The notes under the pieces were generated by a model. It worked only from the letters and a program-made list of their open reading frames with translations, did not search any database and was not told where the DNA came from. From the NCBI GenBank assembly GCA_030599515.1, contig JAUVNV010000007.1, positions 1-22,887 on the forward strand: 22,887 nucleotides of DNA. Reading direction: 5' to 3'. This stretch comes from Acidimicrobiia bacterium (lineage in GTDB: Bacteria > Actinomycetota > Acidimicrobiia > Spongiisociales > UBA5794). A program made the position numbers and the translations under genes. Shown here piece by piece: positions 15,020-21,832 of the stretch. How positions within the stretch are numbered: the first letter of the stretch is position 1; each line of letters opens with the position of its first letter.

Positions 15020-15580
15020 TTAGCGGGGGCGGCCGGTGGGATCGATCCAGGTCTCGGGTTCCACGCCCAGGCCTTCGGCGACGCGGTTGATGTAGTTGAA
15101 GTACGCGACGATCTGTGCCGCGTCGTGGATCGCCCGGTCATCCCATCCGGCGTTCCGTAGCGCCGCGATCTCGTCGCTCCCACAGCCTTTCGGGTCGGTC
15201 GTCAAGCGCTCGGCGTATTCGAGGAGCGCTTCTGTCTGCGGGTCGAGACCTGCCGTCCTCCAATCGACGGCGAAGCGGTCGACCATCTCTTGATCCTCGA
15301 CCTCCGACCGGAGGTCATGCAGATGCGCCTGCGTTCAGTAGACGCACTCGTTCACCCGGGACGTGACGACGGCGATCATCTCTCGCTGCGCCCGCGTCAG
15401 CGGGGACTCTCCGTACAGCAGCGTCCCGTACATCCGCATCGAGTCGCGCATCACGGCGCCGTTCTGACTCATGATCGACACGATGTTCCAAATCCGCCCC
15501 GCTCGCCGCATGGCGGCTTCGTACTCGCGCTTCGTGATCCCGAACGCGTCTTCGGGGAAGATCTCTTCGATGAAAGGCAT
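15020..15580 (-). CDS. AhpD-like peroxidase-related protein, predicted selenoprotein (CxxU)
   Basis: One 186-residue protein if the in-frame TGA at 15337-15335 is read as selenocysteine. The parts before (81 residues) and after are in the same frame and together match the carboxymuconolactone-decarboxylase/AhpD fold, 'uncharacterized peroxidase-related' subgroup, along its usual length. The active site reads CVY(TGA)TQAH, so the TGA replaces the second Cys of CxxCxxxH. Glu67, Cys79, Sec82 and His86 have the same spacing as Glu118, Cys130, Cys133 and His137 of mycobacterial AhpD. A SECIS-like hairpin follows. The likely role is thiol-dependent peroxide reduction in the cytosol. No ribosome-binding site precedes the ATG; a leaderless promoter is likely. 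A simple nonsense mutation is the alternative. Confidence 0.82.
15299..15316 (-). promoter_or_regulatory. SECIS-like hairpin (selenocysteine insertion signal)
   Basis: On the transcribed strand a perfect 7-bp stem, GACCTCC / GGAGGTC, closes a GGTC loop. The loop begins 25 nt after the in-frame TGA, inside the 16-37 nt range of bacterial SECIS elements, and G occupies the first two loop positions as SelB recognition requires. It lies within the coding sequence, as bacterial SECIS elements do. Confidence 0.8.
15335..15337 (-). other. in-frame TGA predicted to encode selenocysteine (residue 82)
   Basis: The TGA stands at the peroxidatic cysteine position of the CxxC motif. Reading through it restores a complete AhpD-like protein with all neighbouring catalytic residues in place. 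Confidence 0.78.
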
Positions 15581-15587
15581 CGAAGAA

Positions 15588-15720
<133 letters not shown>

Positions 15721-15769
15721 CTCGGGCACGAGTTCCTACACTGGTGTTTCATCATCAGGGAGGTGCGTC

Positions 15770-16654
15770 GTGCCGGGTCGGGCCTATGCGGCGCTACGGG
15801 AGAGGCTTGCCGACGTGAGCGGCGTGGTGATGCTCATCGGCGCTGCAGAGACCGGCAAGACCACTCTCGCGAAACTCTTCGCCATCGACGCGCTCGATGC
15901 CGGCCGCACGGTCGCCTACGTCGACGGAGATGTCGCCTCGACCGTCGCCGGTCCGCCGGGATGCGTGGGTGTGAAGTACGTCGACGAACCTTCTGTCCTT
16001 GATCCATCGGTCGCGCCGGCGGAGATGCGCTTCGTCGGATCGACCTCACCGCAGGGTGTGGTCCTCCCGCACGTCGTGGCGGTGGCGTCGCTGGTTGAAG
16101 CCGCCCGCTCGCTCTCCGATCTCGTGATCGTCGACACGAGCAGTGTCGTCGGCGGTGTCGTTGGCCAAACCTTGAAGTATCACCTGTGGGAGTTGACCCA
16201 GCCGGCGCTCGGCGTGGCGCTCCAGCGTGGAGAGGAACTCGAACCGATCATCGGGATGCTCCGGCGCTTCCTCTCCGCGAAGATCACGACGGTCGGGCCA
16301 CCGGCTGATTCACCCCTTCCGTCTCCGACGGATCGTCTGGCCAGACAGTCCGATGCTTTCCGTGCGGCTCTCGCATCACCTCTTCAACGATGGCGGGTCC
16401 AGACGACCGTATTTGCCCCGACCCTTCCCGAAGAGTTCGATCTCGATCGACTCAGCGGCATGCTGGTCGGCGTGCAAGATGATCAGGGACGTTGTCTCGG
16501 TCTCGGTGTGGTGGAGTCCACCGACGGCGTGCTGCGGGTAGCCACCCATCACGGCGAGGAGATGCGAGGCCTCCGGCTGGGGTCGATGCGAGTAGATCTG
16601 GAGACGTTCGACACCCAGCGCGTCAGGCTCCGCCAACTGATTTTCGGTATTTAG
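15770..16654 (+). CDS. Clp1/Grc3-like polynucleotide 5'-hydroxyl kinase family protein
   Basis: A 294-residue protein of the Clp1/Grc3/NOL9 P-loop family, whose eukaryotic and archaeal members phosphorylate 5'-OH ends of RNA or DNA. It has a Walker A loop GAAETGKTT (24-32), the YVDGDV strand (50-55), GPPGCVG (61-67), the lid-region signature FVGSTSPQG (88-96) and VDTSSVVGG (121-129), all in the family's order. The C-terminal ~90 residues form the small domain found in Grc3-type kinases. The GTG start at 15770 follows a strong GGGAGG ribosome-binding site. It is a single plus-strand gene. The catalytic role is inferred from family; its substrate in bacteria is unknown. Confidence 0.85.
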   Translation: MPGRAYAALRERLADVSGVVMLIGAAETGKTTLAKLFAIDALDAGRTVAYVDGDVASTVAGPPGCVGVKYVDEPSVLDPSVAPAEMRFVGSTSPQGVVLPHVVAVASLVEAARSLSDLVIVDTSSVVGGVVGQTLKYHLWELTQPALGVALQRGEELEPIIGMLRRFLSAKITTVGPPADSPLPSPTDRLARQSDAFRAALASPLQRWRVQTTVFAPTLPEEFDLDRLSGMLVGVQDDQGRCLGLGVVESTDGVLRVATHHGEEMRGLRLGSMRVDLETFDTQRVRLRQLIFGI

Positions 16655-16668
16655 GCGCCTCCGGCGCC
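16654..16668 (+). terminator. short hairpin at the stop codon of the kinase gene
   Basis: GGCGCC, a 3-nt loop and GGCGCC form a stem that begins in the TAG stop codon of the polynucleotide kinase gene. No T-run follows. It might limit read-through, but the stem is short and each arm is self-complementary. Confidence 0.3.
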
Positions 16669-16717
16669 GGTAGTCGGTACCGGGAGGTCTACCTGTCGCC
16701 TGAGATTTGAGATGGCC
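16669..16717. repeat. degenerate 7-bp repeat stretch after the kinase gene
   Basis: Units GGTAGTC (16669), GGTACCG (16676) and GGAGGTC (16683), then CGCCTGA (16697), GATTTGA (16704) and GATGGCC (16711), keep a 7-bp phase. The stretch GCCGGTAGTCGGTA is close (13 of 14) to the minus strand of 3241-3254 in the heptad stretch after htrA. Confidence 0.4.
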
Positions 16718-16788
16718 CGAGGAACCTTTGCAGGTGGTCCCCGCACTTCCCCGAACGAGGTCTGACTGCTCCGGCACCTTGGGCCATC
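16711..16788. other. large hairpin in convergent spacer, possible structured RNA
   Basis: GATGGCCC (16711-16718) pairs perfectly with GGGCCATC (16781-16788). Inner pairings such as AGGTG/CACCT and CCTCG around a small loop give a long rod of about 78 nt. It lies in the 347-bp convergent spacer 16655-17001, which contains no gene that I can support. It may be a small RNA, a two-way terminator or a palindromic element; I recognise no RNA family. Confidence 0.4.
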
Positions 16789-16924
16789 CATAGCCGACCA
16801 TACGGATACTGCAACCCGGGTTCAACCCCCTTGATCGGTCGTGGGAGGGAGTTTCTCGCGCTCCGCGGCCGCCTATCTCGCTCTTGTTGGGCGTAGCTGC
16901 CCTTGACCGTGGCGGGTTCTCCAC

Positions 16925-16957
16925 ATATCCACAGCTATCCACAGGTGCTTGTGCACA
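16925..16957 (+). promoter_or_regulatory. cluster of DnaA-box-like 9-mers
   Basis: ATATCCACA (16925-16933) and CTATCCACA (16935-16943) each differ by one base from the DnaA box TTATCCACA and are exactly 10 bp apart. TTGTGCACA (16949-16957) follows and is part of a palindrome. The genes of a replication origin are absent, so these may be ordinary DnaA-binding sites or chance. Confidence 0.35.
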
Positions 16958-17001
16958 ACGCGGTGTCAGCAACTTCTTCTACGACAAGTTTCGCGTACTG
17001 G

Positions 17002-18228
17002 CTAACGCCCCACGATACCGCCGTAGAGATCGAGTAAACGGTCGGCGGTGCTGCTCCACGAGAACCGTGTCGCGAACTCGACGGCGCCGGCTGAAAGAGT
17101 CGAACGGAAGTCGGGGTGGTCGAGGATCGCCGTCGCGGCAGCGGCGAACGATCGGGGATCGTGACCGTCGACCAGCAGCCCCGACATCGGAGCGCCCACG
17201 ACGTATGGGAGTCCGCCGACACGGGCGGCGACGACCGGCAGACCCGACGCCTGGGCCTCTGCCGCGACGAGTCCGAACGATTCTGAGTGCGAGGGCATGA
17301 CGAGCAGATCGGCTGCCCGGTAGTAATCCACCAGGCTGCCGTGGGGTTGGGGCGGGACGAACCGGACCCGTTCGGAGACACCGATGGCGCCCGCACGAGC
17401 ATGAAGGCGTTCAACCTCTTCCCGGCCGTTCGGGCCGCTCGGGCCACCGATGATCATGAGCAGCGGCGGCCCCGATCCCGCGGCCAACGAACGCGGAATG
17501 TGGGACAGCGCGTCGATCGCGATATCGAATCCTTTGTGTGCCTGGATCCGGCCGACACACAGGATGAGCGGCTCGTCACCGATGCCCAATCGGGCACGGG
17601 CCTCGCCCCGATCGCCGGGTGTGAACAGAGTGTGATCGATCCCAGGCTGGGAGATGCAGAGCCGCTCCGGACTCGCCGCGTAGTGCTCGATCAGATCATC
17701 GAATTCGTACGGCGTAGAGGCGATGACGCAATCCGAAGCGTCAATGACCCCATCTTCGGCTCGAAGCCGCGCGATACTCGACGGTGCTTCGTCGCTGCGT
17801 CGAGCGACGTCCTTGACCCGACCGAGCGTATGGAACGAGTTCGCAAGGGGGAGGTCGTGCGCCTCCTTGACGAGAACACCGGCCCAACCCGACAACCAGT
17901 AGTGGGAGTGGACCAGATCGAAGCCGGCACTCGCGGTAGCTGCGACCACGCCTTCTCCGAACTCGGCCACGTGTGACATGAGTTCGGGTGGCGGCAGAGG
18001 CCTGGCCGGTCCGGCGTCGATGTGGACGACCCGGTAGCCGTCACGGATCTCGATCGACGCCGGCTGATCGGGATCAGTCCGGCGGGTGAAGACGACGGCT
18101 TCGATGCCGCGCCCGGCCATCGTGCAGGCGAGTTCGTCGACGTAGACGTTCATCCCTCCTGCGTTACCGATGCCCGGCTGTTGCAGCGGAGACGTGTGGA
18201 GCGCCAGGTACGCCACGCGTCGGATCAC
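17002..18228 (-). CDS. mshA: MshA-like family 4 glycosyltransferase
   Basis: A 408-residue GT-B glycosyltransferase. The N-terminal LALHTSPLQQPGIGNAGGM matches the signature of MshA, which transfers N-acetylglucosamine from UDP-GlcNAc to inositol 3-phosphate, the first step of mycothiol synthesis. The C-terminal domain carries the GT4 EX7E motif (ESFGLVAAE) and GRIQAHKGFDIAI. Sucrose-phosphate-synthase-like relatives share parts of this signature, so the exact acceptor is not certain. The GTG start overlaps the stop of the CelD-type acetyltransferase (GTGA). It is the last gene of a tight minus-strand run that starts with the M23 peptidase. Other mycothiol genes are not in the window. Confidence 0.8.
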   Translation of the reverse strand: MIRRVAYLALHTSPLQQPGIGNAGGMNVYVDELACTMAGRGIEAVVFTRRTDPDQPASIEIRDGYRVVHIDAGPARPLPPPELMSHVAEFGEGVVAATASAGFDLVHSHYWLSGWAGVLVKEAHDLPLANSFHTLGRVKDVARRSDEAPSSIARLRAEDGVIDASDCVIASTPYEFDDLIEHYAASPERLCISQPGIDHTLFTPGDRGEARARLGIGDEPLILCVGRIQAHKGFDIAIDALSHIPRSLAAGSGPPLLMIIGGPSGPNGREEVERLHARAGAIGVSERVRFVPPQPHGSLVDYYRAADLLVMPSHSESFGLVAAEAQASGLPVVAARVGGLPYVVGAPMSGLLVDGHDPRSFAAAATAILDHPDFRSTLSAGAVEFATRFSWSSTADRLLDLYGGIVGR

Positions 18229-19139
18229 GGGAACGTCCCTTCGATGACGCTCAGCGGGCGATCGACCGCTCCCAGCCGGTACTTGTACCGCTCATCTCCT
18301 TTGAGGAAGTCGAAGCGCTGCAGGCCTTCGTCGATCGACCGCTCGATCATCGACGCAAGCAACACGATCCCCGGCGAGGCGTCGGCAGCGTCCTCGGCGT
18401 ACGCCGAGTTGTAGAGGTAGAAGGCGTCGGCGTCGACGAATCCGAACGCCGCGGCGACGGGTGATCCGGCAACCGTGATCAGATCGATGGCAGCACCTGC
18501 GTCTGTGATGAGCGACCAGAAGAACCTCTCCATTCCTTCCGTCATGAAGCCGCCCTTGCCCGGGCGCGACGACCGGTGCATCGCGATGAAGGCTGCGAAG
18601 GCTTCAGGGTCGGTGCGGCGCTCGAGCAGCGGATCTCCGAGGATGTCGACGAATCGACGCCGCTTCCTCCTGAGCTCATGGCGATGCTTCTTGGAAAGAG
18701 ATGCGAGCCACGTCTCGGGGTCGGCGGGGAGGTCGATAACGAGTGTGGCGTCGTGGTGCCGGGAGGTCGACACGACGCCTGCGGTGTCGAGAGCCGACGC
18801 GAGCGGCTCGAGAGCCTCAACCGGGAGGCTGTCGAACGAGAAGGTGTGCCCGGAGTAGCGCTCCGCCACCAAGGCCATGCAATCGTCCAAGGACCCACCG
18901 AGGGGCGAGTGGTAGTCGGTCAGATCGGCCTCACCCGAGAGACGAACTACTCCCCGGTCGATCCAGAGGGGCACGGCTCCGGTCGCCGTGACCGCGATGG
19001 GTGCTGTCACGTCAGAAGATGCTTGATTGCTTCTCCATGCCGTCAGGAACGGTTCCGTCGGGAACGGTCCGGTCATCGGTGCGACGGGCCGGAGAGCCGT
19101 CGGAACGTCGTCCCACGAATCGATGAGGTCGGATGCCAC
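18225..19139 (-). CDS. GNAT-fold acetyltransferase, CelD/BcsL type
   Basis: A 304-residue protein whose C-terminal half is the Acetyltransf_6 (CelD/BcsL, BioF2-like) GNAT fold. SLSKKHRHELRRKRRR leads into it, followed by FIAMHRSSRPGKGGFM, VAAAFGFVDADAFYLYNSAY and the diagnostic FDFLKGDERYKYRLGA near the end. Such enzymes transfer acyl groups to sugars, peptides or polysaccharides, often in envelope synthesis. The GTG at 19139 is favoured because GGAG lies 6 nt upstream; a TTG at 19142 is possible. It begins directly after the asparaginase stop and overlaps the MshA-like gene. Overlap with MshA makes a thiol or glycoconjugate substrate possible, but that is a guess. Confidence 0.85.
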   Translation of the reverse strand: MASDLIDSWDDVPTALRPVAPMTGPFPTEPFLTAWRSNQASSDVTAPIAVTATGAVPLWIDRGVVRLSGEADLTDYHSPLGGSLDDCMALVAERYSGHTFSFDSLPVEALEPLASALDTAGVVSTSRHHDATLVIDLPADPETWLASLSKKHRHELRRKRRRFVDILGDPLLERRTDPEAFAAFIAMHRSSRPGKGGFMTEGMERFFWSLITDAGAAIDLITVAGSPVAAAFGFVDADAFYLYNSAYAEDAADASPGIVLLASMIERSIDEGLQRFDFLKGDERYKYRLGAVDRPLSVIEGTFP

Positions 19140-19142
19140 CAA

Positions 19143-20069
19143 CTACTCCCGGATGACGGCGCCGACCGGCTTGCCACCGCCGAGCAACGGCGGCGCCGCT
19201 TCGGCCCCGAGCGCGTCGCGCATCGCGTCGGAGATCAGACCGAGTTCGTCGGCCGTGGCGATCACCGCTGCGACGGCGACTTCAGGCCTTCCGGCGTCGG
19301 CCTTCGCCGCAATGCCGATCCCGTGACGCCCGATCCCGATCTGTCCCTCCGCTCCCACCTTGACCGGACCGCCCCACCATCGGGCCAGCTTGCCATCGGG
19401 CCGGGAGTTGTCGGCGACAAGGGAAGGAAACCGGGAGACGGCGTTGGCGGCAGGCCGGCAGCGCTCAGAGGAGCTCAGGTTCGCGAACGCTGTCGCGAGA
19501 CCGCGAACCGAGCCCCGCATCGCCGGAGCCCCACACCCGTCGATTCCCACCGGCTCCGGTCGGATCCCGGTAGCGTCGGTGACGAGTTCGACGATGCGTC
19601 GCTGGAGCGGATGGCTCGGGTGCAGGTAGGTGTCGATCGGCCAGCCCTGCACCACGCACACCGCGAGCATCGCTGCATGCTTGCCGGAGCAGTTGTGGAA
19701 CACCCGCTTTGGGCCAACGACTCCCCGACGGACCTGGAGATCCTTGGCTCCCTGTGAGAGGGGCCACGAGGGAGGACATTGGAGTGCCGATTCATCGAGA
19801 CCGGCATCGCTCAGGATCGATCGGACGATCGCGACATGGACGGGCCAACCGCTGTGGCTGGCGCTGGCAACCGCCAGGTGCTCGACCGGAAGCGTGAGAC
19901 CCGCCTCGAGCGCCACAGTCGCTTGGAACGGCTTCACAGCGGAGCGGTAGAACAACGGGCGGTCGGGATCGCCGGATCGGTACAGCTCGGTTCCGGTGGC
20001 GTCGACGGCAACGACGGCCACGTCGTGGATCGACTCAGTGAGGCCCGTTCGAACGGTGAGGAACCGCAA
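19143..20069 (-). CDS. L-asparaginase, Rhizobium etli (AnsA-II) type
   Basis: A 308-residue enzyme of the 'L-asparaginase II' family (PF06089), unrelated in sequence to the E. coli enzymes, which hydrolyses asparagine to aspartate and ammonia. Family motifs are in order: FYRSAVKPFQA, SASHSGWPVH, FHNCSGKHAAM, GIDGCGAPAM and a Gly-rich C-terminus with GIGIAAKADAG. It has no signal peptide, so it is cytosolic. The TTG start is supported by GGAGGAG 9 nt upstream, which comes from the end of the RsiG-like gene; the gap between stop and start is 5 nt. It lies in the operon-like run together with the M23 peptidase and RsiG-like genes. Confidence 0.9.
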   Translation of the reverse strand: MRFLTVRTGLTESIHDVAVVAVDATGTELYRSGDPDRPLFYRSAVKPFQATVALEAGLTLPVEHLAVASASHSGWPVHVAIVRSILSDAGLDESALQCPPSWPLSQGAKDLQVRRGVVGPKRVFHNCSGKHAAMLAVCVVQGWPIDTYLHPSHPLQRRIVELVTDATGIRPEPVGIDGCGAPAMRGSVRGLATAFANLSSSERCRPAANAVSRFPSLVADNSRPDGKLARWWGGPVKVGAEGQIGIGRHGIGIAAKADAGRPEVAVAAVIATADELGLISDAMRDALGAEAAPPLLGGGKPVGAVIRE

Positions 20070-20074
20070 GGCGG

Positions 20075-20617
20075 CTACTCCTCCTCGAAGAGGTCGGCTG
20101 CGTCGGCGAGTCCATCGCGGTACCGGCGGGTGATCTCCTCGTTGATGCGGTCGAAGACGTCGTAGACGGATCGGCGCTGGGTTGAGACCTGATGTTCCGC
20201 CTCGGTGAGCGCCGCCTGAATCTCTTCGAGCTCACCATCGTCGAGACTCGGAAGATGAGCGAGGAAGCCGTCGCCGAGCACCCGGTCGATCGACCGGTTC
20301 CCCGAACCGGCGAGCTCCGGGAGCGTCAGAGAGAGATCTCTCGGGATCGTGTTGCGGCTCGGTCCGTCGACTCCATCGGCGAGGATCTGAGGAAGCGCCT
20401 CGATCAGCGTCCGGGTCTCTTCGCCGGACCGGCGCTTCATCTCGAATGAGAGAAGATCCATGCGGCCGTGGAGCATTCGACGGTAGAACGAGAACTCAGT
20501 ATCGAGGTCATCGAGGATGTGTCTCCGGTCCCTGAGTTCATCGATCGACAGCGATCCAAGATCCTGCACGTAGGCCGGATCGGTCACTTGATCGATGCGT
20601 CTCCTGCGCGGTTCCAC
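20075..20617 (-). CDS. RsiG-like c-di-GMP-responsive anti-sigma factor homologue
   Basis: A 180-residue helical protein of the RsiG family, whose Streptomyces member holds sigma-WhiG inactive with two c-di-GMP molecules. The two signature helices follow E-x3-S-x2-R-x3-Q-x3-D. Helix 1 reads Asp39-x3-Ser43-x2-Arg46-x3-His50-x3-Asp54, and helix 2 reads Glu141-x3-Ser145-x2-Arg148-x3-Tyr152-x3-Asp156. The Ser, Arg and Asp ligands are kept but the Gln positions are His and Tyr. The GTG at 20617 is chosen because GGGGAG lies 8 nt upstream; a TTG at 20686 would overlap the preceding gene. A WhiG-type sigma factor is not in the window, so its partner is unknown. Confidence 0.78.
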   Translation of the reverse strand: MEPRRRRIDQVTDPAYVQDLGSLSIDELRDRRHILDDLDTEFSFYRRMLHGRMDLLSFEMKRRSGEETRTLIEALPQILADGVDGPSRNTIPRDLSLTLPELAGSGNRSIDRVLGDGFLAHLPSLDDGELEEIQAALTEAEHQVSTQRRSVYDVFDRINEEITRRYRDGLADAADLFEEE

Positions 20618-20645
20618 TGGTGCGGCTCCCCGTGTGTGCTCCGCG

Positions 20646-21788
20646 TCAACAGTAGTGGCGCACGGTGGGGTAGGGATTGACCGCAACGTTGCCGGGGCGG
20701 ATCTCGAAGTGGAGATGCGGCGAGGTGTAGCGGGCGTTGCCGCTGTTTCCGAGGTAGCCGATGATCGTCCCCGCCTTCACGGTCTGTCCCGAGGAGATGT
20801 TCGTCGGGTGCGCCTCGAGGTGGGCGTAGTAGTACGTGGTGCCGCCCGCATACAGGTGTGTCGAGAGGCCACCGAGGCTGTTCGACGAGAACTTGACACG
20901 GCCGTCGACGACGGCGACGAGTGGCGTGTTCCGGCTGTTGAACATGTCGACACCCTTATGGCGACGCCCGCCCGAACGCGGGAAGCCCCACGAGTCGATG
21001 AACGACGCTCCGCCCTGAACGGGGCAATAGAAGCCCGGGGTCGCGGCAGGAGGGAGTCCTGCGGCGGTTCCGGATCTGGAGTTGGCTGCCGCGACGTCGC
21101 GCTGTTTCTTCAGCGCTTCTGCAGCCTGAAACTCGGCTCGTTCCTTGGCGAGATTGTCGATCGCACGCTGCTCGGCAGCGCTGGCCTGGTTGTAGACCGA
21201 CCGTGCCTGCTCGTTCAGCGTGCTGGCCTTGTCGGCGAGGGCCGCCGTCTCCGCCTCGACGACTTCGACTTCTTCCTGTTTCTCGATGAGTTCGATCTTG
21301 AGACGATCCATCTCACGGGACACGGCCTGGTACCGATCGAGATCGGCGAGGTCGCGGCTGGCAGCATTGTTCATGAGCTGCTGCGATGTGAGGAGATCCT
21401 GGATGGAGACGGCCTCGAACGCAGCGGTGACCATCCCGCGACCGCCCGACGTGTACGCCTCGAGGAAGAGTTGTTGGGCGTTCTCTTTGAGGCCTTCGAC
21501 CTCGTCCTCGTACGTGCCGATCCTGCTTTCGGTGAGGCCGATCGTGTAGACGAGGTTCTCCAGACGACTCGTGACGATGTCGAGTTCGAGGATCGCAGCC
21601 TCGAGGTCGTCCTGCGCCTGTTTCCACCGGCCATACGCCTCAGAGGTGCTGTCCTCGGCTTGGTCGACCTGGCTCTCCGCTCGATTGACGTCACCCTCGG
21701 TCTGAGCGGACGCGCCGATGGGAACGACCGCAAGGAGTGCGACGATGAGGAGGAGCAGGAAGCCGCGTGAAAGGCGGTTCGGGACCAT
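20646..21788 (-). CDS. secreted M23 peptidase with coiled coil (murein hydrolase / EnvC-like)
   Basis: A 380-residue exported protein. The signal peptide ends at GASA-Q near residue 28. A long heptad-rich coiled coil covers about residues 30-230. The M23 LytM-type domain (about 250-380) has the zinc ligands His277 and Asp281 (RHKGVD) and His360 (SPHLHF), plus the catalytic-site His323 and His358. All are present, so the enzyme should cleave peptidoglycan cross-links, unlike degenerate EnvC proteins. Coiled coils in such proteins usually bind a divisome partner. No clear ribosome-binding site is seen; TAGCCT 8 nt before the ATG may be the -10 box of a leaderless transcript. It heads the minus-strand gene run. 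Confidence 0.92.
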   Translation of the reverse strand: MVPNRLSRGFLLLLIVALLAVVPIGASAQTEGDVNRAESQVDQAEDSTSEAYGRWKQAQDDLEAAILELDIVTSRLENLVYTIGLTESRIGTYEDEVEGLKENAQQLFLEAYTSGGRGMVTAAFEAVSIQDLLTSQQLMNNAASRDLADLDRYQAVSREMDRLKIELIEKQEEVEVVEAETAALADKASTLNEQARSVYNQASAAEQRAIDNLAKERAEFQAAEALKKQRDVAAANSRSGTAAGLPPAATPGFYCPVQGGASFIDSWGFPRSGGRRHKGVDMFNSRNTPLVAVVDGRVKFSSNSLGGLSTHLYAGGTTYYYAHLEAHPTNISSGQTVKAGTIIGYLGNSGNARYTSPHLHFEIRPGNVAVNPYPTVRHYC

Positions 21789-21832
21789 AGGTAATCAGGC
21801 TACTGCGCGATTCGGGAAACGGACAGTTCGAC

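Noticed and set aside
15020..15580. Two separate genes or a pseudogene split at 15335-15337
   Set aside because: The frame is unbroken apart from one TGA at the exact catalytic position, and a SECIS-like hairpin follows at the right distance, so one selenoprotein explains the data better.
16711..16788. Signal recognition particle RNA
   Set aside because: The universal apical sequence GTCAGGnC-GGAA-GGnAGCAGC is not intact on either strand.
16811..16835. tRNA T-arm suggested by GGGTTCAA
   Set aside because: No pairing stems and no acceptor, D or anticodon arms can be fitted around it.
16925..16957. Chromosomal replication origin
   Set aside because: Only three imperfect boxes, no AT-rich unwinding region, and no dnaA, dnaN or related genes nearby.
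18576..19757. 393-codon plus-strand open frame, with similar ones at 10714-11526 and 20595-21770
   Set aside because: These are antisense shadows of well-supported minus-strand genes caused by the high GC content.
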